Shown here piece after piece: positions 57,060-64,000 of a stretch of DNA of 64,000 nucleotides; position 1 is the stretch's first letter; the number at the start of each line of letters is the position of its first letter. The position numbers and the translations under genes were made by a program. The notes under the pieces are model-generated. The model was not told the DNA's origin, made no database searches, and saw only the letters and a list, made by a program, of their open reading frames with translations. The stretch is taken from NCBI RefSeq assembly GCF_963678635.1, contig NC_087063.1, forward strand, positions 6,914,386-6,978,385, given 5' to 3'. The stretch is from Symsagittifera roscoffensis (taxonomy: Eukaryota; Xenacoelomorpha; Acoela; Convolutidae).

Positions 57060-58090
57060 TTGTTTAACTCTTTTTTGCTGGGTGTTATTTTTTATCCATT
57101 GTGAGTATGGAATTGGTTTGAAAGTTGATGTTCCAAGTAGATCAACTTCGTAGTGGTTATTTTGGCAATCTAAGTAAAGTGGGAAGTGTTGTAGGTTATT
57201 TATCTGTGATTGTTCAATGTCGGTTTTTACTGCATATTTGCATTCTAGTCGGGGTGATGTTTCGTTTTCTGCAAGGTAAATTTTTATATTTTTGGGTATT
57301 TCAACTGTAGTTTTACGTGTGAGTAATTCAGGTGGTGTATTTCGACTTAATGTGTCTGGTAGTGCAAGATTTTTTCCTGCTGTCCAAACTATATGTAAGT
57401 TTGGAAATTTCATCAGAATTAATTAAAATCTATAAAATCGGTGATTTGGGTTTGACTTTTGTGTAAAGAGAAAAATGATTGGTTTGTGATCTGTGAATAG
57501 AACTGTTGGATGTTTTGATCCAAGTATCAAAATTTCATATTCTGTAAGTGTATAAACTATAGCTGTACATTCTCTCATTAGAGTTGAGAGTCGTAGCTCT
57601 GCTTGAGTGAATAATCGAGAATTTGCTGATATAAGGTTCATTTTATTTGTGCCATTGTGTGATTGTAATAGTGCTGCGCCGATGCCAAAATTTGAAGCAT
57701 CGCACATTGCATAGAATGGTTGATTTGGATCTGGAATTCTATTCGAAATTTGTTCAGTTAGTAGTTTTTTAATTTCTTCAAATCGTGTTTGATGTTCTGT
57801 ATTCCATTCAAAATTATTTTGTTGTCTGAGTATATTATAGAATGGTCTTAAGTATAATTGCATTTTATAAACGTATTTGCTTAAAAAATTTAACATTCCA
57901 AGGAATTCTTGGATTTTCTTTTTGTTTGTTGGTGGTTGAAGTTTTTGCATAGCATCAATGCGTGATTTTAATGGAGTGATTGTCTTTCTTTCTATAGTGT
58001 TTTCTAAAGTATTAACTCGTGTTAAAAAGAAGTGTGATTTATCGGGGGCGGCCTTCACATTTTCATTCTGAAGTATTTTGTGATACTGTT
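57060..58090 (-). pseudogene. pol: RT C-terminus and RNase H of the minus-strand element
   Basis: Follows the RT frameshift near 58,091. The 57423-58058 part contains the RT connection (LGMLNFLSKYV) and RNase H with Asp in MCDASNFG, Glu in RECTAI and Asp in LFTDHKP, so the active-site acids are kept. An in-frame TAA at 57423-57425 separates it from 57060-57413, which holds the end of RNase H (LPDTLSRN) and the linker to integrase. Confidence 0.85.
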
Positions 58091-58657
58091 CTAAGCTTTA
58101 AACATTTCTTCTTTTATCTGTGATTGCATAAAAACATCGTCTAATGGGGTGATTGCGTTTTTCTTGAGTATTAATGGTCTAAAAATTTTGCTCATAAAAG
58201 CTGAAAATGCTGCTGGTCCTATGGATATTCCATAGAATAGGCGGTTGAATTCATATTGTTGATTTCCAATAACAAATTGTGTTAAGCGTCGCGATTGTTC
58301 ATCTAGTGGCATTTGATTGTATGCACTATTCATATCTGCGGTTTTAAAGTATTTTCCGTTTATTTTTGTTAAAATAACTTGTATTGGTTCAATAGGCCAA
58401 TTGCATTTTGATTCGTGCATTAGTGAATTAAGATATCTAGCGTCTAGAACTATTTTTAATGATTCTCCTTTTGCTAGGATGATAACAGGGTTGATAAATG
58501 TGTTACCTTTTGGTTGTTCTTCTTTGTTTACCGGTGAGATAATTTTGTATTGCTCTAAAATATCGAGTAATCGGTTCACTTTATCGTGTAAATGAATTGG
58601 TACTTTGCTTGCTCTTTGTTTTTTGAAAACTGCATCAGGTTTTGACGGGAGATGTAG
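58091..58657 (-). pseudogene. pol: RT fingers and palm of the minus-strand element
   Basis: In frame with the protease ORF upstream through a TGA at 58658-58660. It shows LDARYLN, TADMNSAYNQ and RLFYGISIGPAAF, all typical of RT. The active-site motif is P-L-D-D (58136-58147) instead of Tyr-x-Asp-Asp; the two Asp are present. The frame ends at TAG 58091, where a small deletion shifts the rest of the palm. Confidence 0.85.
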
Positions 58658-61402
58658 TCATGAACTGATTTTGCAAACATCAAATTTGGATGTTGCATAG
58701 ACTGATGAATATTTTATTAGCTGTTTGGCTAACTTATCAAATTCGTCTTGTGTTATTTGTGAATGTTGGAAGTTAAACATTGTTAAAAGTTTCTGTTGAT
58801 CCTCTGTATAGTTACTTATGTTGAATGTAGGTTTGAAATATGGGGTTTTTGTGAAATTATCTGTACTTCTTTTTTCATTACTTCTTATATTATTTATGGA
58901 TAGTTCTTCGTTAAGAATTGTGGATTGACAAATATCTAATATTTGGAGTATATTATTTACGCGGTATGCTTTTTCATGCATTGGTGATATTGTAGCGTTG
59001 GTTTTGCAATATCCTAAAAGTACTAAGGGTAATGTTACTTGATACGGTGTATTGTTGTATACATGTAACGAAATGATGTCTGAATTCGTATTTTTTAAAT
59101 ATTTTATGGAGGAAATTGTGATTTTGAAAAACTTATGGATAGGTTTGAATTCAAAGTCTGACATAAAGAGTTGTTGTTTATTTTGATTTTTATCATATTG
59201 GTGAACTTGTTTTATTGAAAAATTATATATGTTTCCTGATAGTGGTTTCAGGTGTTTCCGTTGTTGGTTATAAATTGGGTAAAATTTTGAAAAGAATGGT
59301 GGTTGTTTATTTAATCTTTGAAAAAATGTTAGGGCTGTATTTTTTGTTTTTGTGTACTTATCTTTGATTAGTATTTTACTATTCAAGATGTTGATTGTTG
59401 ATATATATTTAGCGATAAATGGTATTCCAATGATATTGTGTTGAATATCAGTGATATGAAATATTTGTTTAAATTGTTTGTTTAAAATTTTATTTTGCTC
59501 CATTGTTCTTGTGGGGAGAAAAAATATTTGAACTTTTCCATAGTTTACCAATGTTGATCCTTGTGCTGTTGCTAGTTTACTGGAGGTTGCAAGAGGCGTT
59601 AATTTTGGATGTAATGTTTTGATTTCATTCCATGTGGGAATGTTTATTATGTTTGATTCTGCTCCTGAATCAATTAAGAAATCAATTTCAAGATCTGGTG
59701 GTTGAAATTCTTTGTTTCTTGGACTTTCTAAAAGAAATGGTATTGTCCATATTTTTTCTTTGGGTTGTTCTTTTTGTATATTTTGATAGATGTGATTTGT
59801 ATTCAAGCATTTTGTTTTGTCATTTTCATTGGGTATATTTACAATGTTGATTTCGTTAGTTTCTTGTGTCATTTGTGTAGTATGGACGGGTTCAATATAA
59901 TAATTGTGAAGGAGTTCTAATTGATTTTCATATTTATGTGATGAAAAAGGTTGTTCATATATAATAGGTTCGTAGTCGTTTTCGACTGCTATCAAATTTA
60001 TTGAGATAGTGTTTTCTGTATCACTTTCTGTGTCTGATGATTCACAGTTTATTTTATTTAGTTGTAGTTCGTTATTTCCTGAGTCATCAATACCTGGGGG
60101 GTCTGATGTTGTTTCTTCATTTGATTGTACTTGATTAATATGTCTTTGATGTTTGGGTGTACTACTTCTGTGGCGATGTTTAGAATTATTATATTGGTTA
60201 TTATTTCTATGTGGTGATTGAGAATAATTTCTATATCGATTATTATAACTTGAATGTCGATTTTGTGAATTGTTTCGTGATCTGTTTTGATAATTATCGT
60301 TTGATCTGTGATAGTTTGATCTGTTATATGAGTTATTCCTTGATCGATTGTTCGGGTAATTCTGATTTCTGTTGTTTGAATAACTTCTATTTCGATTATT
60401 TGAATAGTTTCTATTTCTATTATAAGATGAGTTTCGTGATTGATTGTTTGGATAGTATTTGTTTCTTATGTTTGATTGAGAATTGGATCTAGAAACAAAT
60501 TGTGTTGTATTTGAATTTGATCTGGAGTAGTTATTTTGACTATTTGGTCGATTGTAATGATTTTTTGAAGAATTTTGTGTATTTCTTCGTTCTGGTGATC
60601 TTCCTCTATAACTTGAGTTATATGGTGATTGATTTCTCGTGTAATTGGTATTGTTCTGAAGTGGTTTTCCTGAACTGTTGTTGCTGTATACATTTTTGTT
60701 TGGTAGATTTTGATCTTTCTTCATGTATTGAAAGAATGATTTATTTGGTTCTTTATATTTTTGAGGTTTGTTTTGATTATCCTGTTGTTTTTGTCTATAT
60801 TCAGAAATACTATGTCCGTATCTTCGGCAATAATTACACCATTTTTTGAAAGATGGTTTGCCTTTAAAGTTTGGGTGTTTTTCGTAAATATTTAGTATTT
60901 CACTGATTTTTTCAACGAGGTCTGTATCTGATTCCTGTATGTTGTTGATATTTGTGGTATTTGTTTCGATTCGATTAACATATTGTAATTTCAGATTTTC
61001 TGTTTCTTCAAGTTTCATTATGATTTCCGCTTGCTCTAGTTTGTCTACTAGTTTTCGAAAATCTAGATCGGGCTCTCGAATTGAGGAAGGATGGGATGCT
61101 CTCTTTTTTATTGCTATTTTCCTTAATTGAGGTGTTAAGGTCATCATTAGGATTTCTGTCATTTTTGTGTTTTTGTAGTCATGTGTATTTAATGAATATG
61201 CTTTTCGAACTAGTGTTTCGATACGTACTGCTAATTGTTTGATGGTTTCATTTGGTAATCTGCGAACTTCATTACATAAAACTCTTTGTTGTTGTTTATT
61301 TCTCTCGGAGTCAAACATTTTTGAAAATTCTTGTGTAAATCTTTTCCAATTTGATTTTATTTCTATAGGCAATACAGAAAACCATTTTTGGGCTGCGCCA
61401 TC
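58658..61402 (-). CDS. gag: Gag C-terminus, nucleocapsid and protease of the minus-strand element
   Basis: The open frame of about 914 codons is the same frame as 61403-62074. It starts in capsid sequence. A single knuckle, CNYCRRYGHSISEY, has Tyr where the last Cys should be. A long Asn/Ser/Arg/Tyr-rich tract (about 60,120-60,690) resembles low-complexity RNA-binding proteins. The aspartic protease has FLIDSGAES (Asp 59669-59671). The end reads into TGA at 58658-58660 followed by CTA, a context known for stop readthrough in animals. Confidence 0.85.
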   Translation of the reverse strand, partial: DGAAQKWFSVLPIEIKSNWKRFTQEFSKMFDSERNKQQQRVLCNEVRRLPNETIKQLAVRIETLVRKAYSLNTHDYKNTKMTEILMMTLTPQLRKIAIKKRASHPSSIREPDLDFRKLVDKLEQAEIIMKLEETENLKLQYVNRIETNTTNINNIQESDTDLVEKISEILNIYEKHPNFKGKPSFKKWCNYCRRYGHSISEYRQKQQDNQNKPQKYKEPNKSFFQYMKKDQNLPNKNVYSNNSSGKPLQNNTNYTRNQSPYNSSYRGRSPERRNTQNSSKNHYNRPNSQNNYSRSNSNTTQFVSRSNSQSNIRNKYYPNNQSRNSSYNRNRNYSNNRNRSYSNNRNQNYPNNRSRNNSYNRSNYHRSNDNYQNRSRNNSQNRHSSYNNRYRNYSQSPHRNNNQYNNSKHRHRSSTPKHQRHINQVQSNEETTSDPPGIDDSGNNELQLNKINCESSDTESDTENTISINLIAVENDYEPIIYEQPFSSHKYENQLELLHNYYIEPVHTTQMTQETNEINIVNIPNENDKTKCLNTNHIYQNIQKEQPKEKIWTIPFLLESPRNKEFQPPDLEIDFLIDSGAESNIINIPTWNEIKTLHPKLTPLATSSKLATAQGSTLVNYGKVQIFFLPTRTMEQNKILNKQFKQIFHITDIQHNIIGIPFIAKYISTINILNSKILIKDKYTKTKNTALTFFQRLNKQPPFFSKFYPIYNQQRKHLKPLSGNIYNFSIKQVHQYDKNQNKQQLFMSDFEFKPIHKFFKITISSIKYLKNTNSDIISLHVYNNTPYQVTLPLVLLGYCKTNATISPMHEKAYRVNNILQILDICQSTILNEELSINNIRSNEKRSTDNFTKTPYFKPTFNISNYTEDQQKLLTMFNFQHSQITQDEFDKLAKQLIKYSSVYATSKFDVCKISS

Positions 61403-62074
61403 TTAGGTTGTTTGTATCAACGCTGTGCGTCGATGTATCCAATTTTGATGTAGTGGTGTATTAATTGGTTCAGGTCCTATATTTAAAATCAAATTTGCTG
61501 TTACTGCATTTAAATAATCTTCTACAGAATATTCAGGGTCTGTTCCTGTGAATACCATTAGTGGTTTATTTGATGTTATTGGTGATCCACCCATAAGGTA
61601 TGGATTCATTGTCATTTGTAGTGATTCTGCGGCATTTGGCATTTGTGAAAAATTTGAAAGTTGATTTTTTGTTATTTCGTGTTGTTGAAAGTAATATGGG
61701 AGTGGTATTTCATTTTGCATTTGTGTTGGTTGATACAAGTGTGTAATCATTGGGTTTTGTGGCTGAATTGGTTGAAAGGATTGTGTATTAATTGGGTTTT
61801 GCATTTGTATTGGTTGTTGATTTTGTGTATCTGTTGGATGTGGAGAAAAAATACTATGATATGTATGTGGTTCTTGCACTCCTTGTCCGCGATATTCTTG
61901 AGTATATGGTGCAGATATATCTGGTTGTAAATAATCATCATCAGAGGATAAGTAATCCGTATGATGAGGTGCTTGCTTTTTATTTTTAATTTGTTGAAAG
62001 AATGGGTAATTTTCACTACGATCATGTGGAGGATGTGAATTAGTTTGAAATATTACTGGGTTGGTTGTTGTCAT
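61403..62074 (-). pseudogene. gag: Gag N-terminus of the minus-strand element
   Basis: 223 aa. The first 150 residues are Gln/Pro/Asn-rich with repeats around PIQMQNP and PIQPQNP; the last 60 look like the start of a gypsy-type capsid (FTGTDPEYSVEDYLNAV). It stops at TAA 61403-61405, after which capsid sequence continues in the same frame, so I infer a nonsense change inside gag. Its ATG overlaps the stop of the upstream ORF as ATGA (62071-62074). Confidence 0.8.
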
Positions 62075-62778
62075 TGGGTTATCCCAATATCGAGATTTTG
62101 TCTGATTATGATTATTTTTTGTGGGGGATAGTTTGTTTTTAATGGATGTGCGTAATTATAATTATGTTCCGCAAAAGTGTTTCTTGTGAAGGTTCTTCGG
62201 GTTTTTGACGGTACCGTCATGGGTCTATATGTTTGATAATGCATTTGTGAATATTTTCGAGCAACCGAAGGTTTAACGGTTGATTGTAAGGTTACTTGTG
62301 CTAGTGAAGTGTTTGTATTTCTTGGTGTTGTTAAATTTGGACGTATCGGTGAAATACTTTGTTGTGTAGTTGTTGTTGTTTGGACGATTTCTTCATTTAT
62401 GAAGTGTGATGGTGTTTGAATATCTTGTTGTGTAAGATTCCTAGTTCCATTAAGGTTTTCATTGTGTATGACGGTCGAATTTAAACTGTTATTTCGCGTA
62501 TCAGGTAAAAATGTATTGTAGTTTAATGGTGTTGCATCAATGGTTAAAGGTTTTACTCTTACATAATCTCTTGTATAAGATATTGTACTTATTGCTTGAC
62601 TTGAGATTGATTGTGGGATATTTATGAATGCATAATGAGACCATTCGGGGTCCCAAACGTAGTCCGACTGTTCTGTGATGGCAGTATCATTGTTTGAATT
62701 TTGAGGTCTGAAATTTTTTCTTGCTTGCGAAATTAAATCTATATTATGTGTGAAATAATCTTTTGTAAACCAAGCCAA
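62071..62778 (-). CDS. upstream ORF 3 of the minus-strand element, unknown function
   Basis: 235 codons, rich in Thr, Asn, Gln and Arg. The frame begins within the last residues of the upstream ORF (no ATG; 62778 is a TTG), so it is probably the continuation of that ORF after a frameshift near 62,745. The C-terminal region is basic (RKYSQMHYQTYRP, KTRRTFTRN). There is no known domain. It ends in the ATGA overlap with gag. Confidence 0.55.
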   Translation of the reverse strand: MAWFTKDYFTHNIDLISQARKNFRPQNSNNDTAITEQSDYVWDPEWSHYAFINIPQSISSQAISTISYTRDYVRVKPLTIDATPLNYNTFLPDTRNNSLNSTVIHNENLNGTRNLTQQDIQTPSHFINEEIVQTTTTTQQSISPIRPNLTTPRNTNTSLAQVTLQSTVKPSVARKYSQMHYQTYRPMTVPSKTRRTFTRNTFAEHNYNYAHPLKTNYPPQKIIIIRQNLDIGITQ

Positions 62779-63353
62779 AAGTCATGTTTTTTATGTTGTG
62801 AAACTTCGTCTTTAGTGAAATTTTCTTTAATTGTATGTAGGAAAGTTGAAAATAGTGTGATTTCATGTCGTACCCTTATATGTTTGGATGTCTCTGTCGG
62901 TGAGACATTTGGGATTTCATTTTCTAATATTGAAATATAACTATATATTATTGCAAAAACTTCTTTAGTAAATATGGAGTTTGCTCTTTGTGAGTTATGA
63001 TATTGTATACTTTTAATATATTCTAAGAATACTTTGGAAAATTCTAAGTCAAGATCGTCTGTTTGAATTACATATTTGCGGTGATTCGGGTTTGGTGTAA
63101 TGAATTCTATGGTGTAGATTCCGTATTGTTGTGTTAAATTACATATATCTTTCAGATAATGATCAATAATTTGTCTTTTGATTTTTACATCTGGGAATTC
63201 TGCTTTGCATGGGCTAACTCCGGGTTCAAACTAATTTAGGAGTAAATTTTTGCAAAGATCGTCTTGTCCTCTATTATCGGGTGCATCTACGAGGAAGGGG
63301 TAAATATCGTCGTCATCTGGACTATCTTCACTTGGGGTGTGGGTTTGGCTCAT
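62739..63353 (-). pseudogene. upstream ORF 2 of the minus-strand element, with in-frame TAG
   Basis: From an ATG at 63353-63351 the frame gives 40 codons with an acidic start (SEDSPDDDDIYPF), then TAG at 63231-63233, then 163 more sense codons in the same frame to TAG at 62739-62741. The second part looks like a folded protein (helical, with QIIDHYLKDICNLTQQYG and EVFAIIYSYISILE). No family is recognised. It overlaps upstream ORF 1 by 26 nt. Confidence 0.5.
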
Positions 63354-63795
63354 TTTTTTGTTTAATGACTGTTAATATGTAACTATCGATGTGTCTAATT
63401 GGTTGATTCCAATTATACAAGTGTACTGGTTTGTGTTTATATTGCTTTTTTATTCTTCTTTTTCCTCTTTTTGATGAATTTGATGTTGTTTCTGAGTCGG
63501 AAAAATATAATTGATCGTGAATGTGACAATTTTTATCAACAGATTCTTTTAAATTATAAAGTTCGTCTAAATTGCTGGCTTCTGATTCTGAAAATGCGTT
63601 TCTATTTTTTGAAAATCTTTTTCGTGTGATTTGTCTTTGTTTGTTTATGATTTTTCTTTTTATTGTTTGTCGTTTTGTTCTAATATATCCAACTGTTTGT
63701 GTATGAGGTGTGATGACAAGGTCGTTCTTTTTGTTATCTATTTCACAGTTGTGTAAAACAATTGTTTGTTTATTTCCTAGATTTTTGAATGACAT
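63328..63795 (-). CDS. upstream ORF 1 of the minus-strand element, basic protein
   Basis: 155 aa from an ATG at 63795. The middle is strongly basic (KRQTIKRKIINKQRQITRKR), followed by an acidic Ser-rich stretch and a second basic cluster (SSKRGKRRIKKQYKHK). This could be a nuclear-localising or nucleic-acid-binding protein, but no domain is recognised. It is the most upstream ORF of the element in the window. Confidence 0.5.
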   Translation of the reverse strand: MSFKNLGNKQTIVLHNCEIDNKKNDLVITPHTQTVGYIRTKRQTIKRKIINKQRQITRKRFSKNRNAFSESEASNLDELYNLKESVDKNCHIHDQLYFSDSETTSNSSKRGKRRIKKQYKHKPVHLYNWNQPIRHIDSYILTVIKQKNEPNPHPK

Positions 63796-64000
63796 AAGGT
63801 TTAGGATGAGGAATGCAAAAAGTTGTTAGATGATTTCTACTTTCTTAAACTGTTAGTCCTTAAAATTTTTTGGTAAGCTTAACCTGGGTCTTTTTGTTCA
63901 GGGTTGGAGAGAAAAGTATATCGATTCCGAAGAATGATTGTTTACTTTCTCGTGGCTAGTATAAGGTAAGGTGTTAACTTACTTAATCTTACTTAGGGGT
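63796..64000. other. upstream sequence of the minus-strand element
   Basis: AT-rich sequence upstream of the first ORF. It may be leader or LTR, but the window ends before any repeat could be paired. Confidence 0.3.

Larger units (their letters stand above)
55084..63795 (-). mobile_element. gypsy-type retroelement on the minus strand, inactive
   Basis: From right to left it has three upstream ORFs of unknown role, Gag with a zinc-knuckle region, aspartic protease, RT, RNase H and integrase with a GPY/F-type module. The domain order identifies a Ty3/gypsy-type element. The coding strand is A/C-rich. The frame is kept through most of gag-pol but broken by in-frame TAG, TAA and TGA codons, one frameshift in RT and a 10-bp insertion in integrase. 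LTRs were not recognised; the 5' LTR may lie beyond the window. It is a different family from the 17.2-kb element: protein sequences differ throughout and the gene layout is distinct. Confidence 0.88.

Noticed and set aside
34309-63233. Reassigned genetic code (TAA/TAG read as Gln) to explain in-frame stops
   Set aside because: Several in-frame stops could stand for Gln, but the long Pol frame (over 1600 codons) has none among its many Gln codons, and stops of all three kinds end other ORFs. CAA to TAA type mutation in dead copies is enough.

Overview
The window looks like a repeat-rich, gene-poor piece of an animal nuclear genome. The DNA is AT-rich. There is no bacterial-style operon, rRNA or tRNA, and a 200-base run of N marks an assembly gap. 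A nematode or similar invertebrate is plausible: the window holds a Polinton/Maverick fragment with an F54H12.2-like capsid gene, Ty3/gypsy-type LTR elements and a CDC50/TMEM30 gene fragment. The species cannot be fixed from the sequence alone.

Layout. 1-3,560: two facing stretches of decayed, A/C-rich coding-like DNA. 3,667-3,866: gap. 4,039-12,560: a mosaic of duplicated blocks (A, B, C, D); block A carries the start of a CDC50-like gene in two copies. 12,561-13,340: unassigned. 13,340-29,731: satellite DNA of two nested kinds, a 41-bp monomer rich in GTCGAC and a 1.14-kb unit that itself contains about eight of the monomers. Seven near-identical 1.14-kb units lie in a row with a three-unit higher-order period. 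28,949-33,292: tandem duplication of satellite plus the end of a Polinton. 33,212-35,184: Polinton late genes on the minus strand (adenovirus-type protease, capsid protein, small basic protein), cut off by fragments of a gypsy-type element. 35,185-37,059 and 54,244-63,795: one gypsy-type element, mostly on the minus strand, with a partial inverted copy that makes a large interrupted palindrome. 37,060-54,243: a 17.2-kb LTR retrotransposon inserted in one arm of that palindrome.

The 17.2-kb element is the most interesting object. Its LTRs are about 924 bp and roughly 1.2% different by hand count. It has a 2.8-kb leader studded with a repeated CGGAGGGGTC-type motif, gag, and pol in the order PR-RT-RH-IN. 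At the C-terminus of pol is what looks like a macro domain of the TARG1/OARD1 type, interrupted by one in-frame stop. Two further ORFs of unknown function lie between pol and the 3' LTR. A 10-base string found beside the polypurine tract recurs four times inside pol, three of them exactly 66 bp apart.

How the parts relate. The Polinton end landed in, or was captured by, 41-bp satellite and was duplicated with it. The gypsy-type element broke the Polinton, was rearranged into a palindrome, and was later split by the younger 17.2-kb element. The uninterrupted arm of the palindrome preserves the empty target site. No intact host gene is seen.
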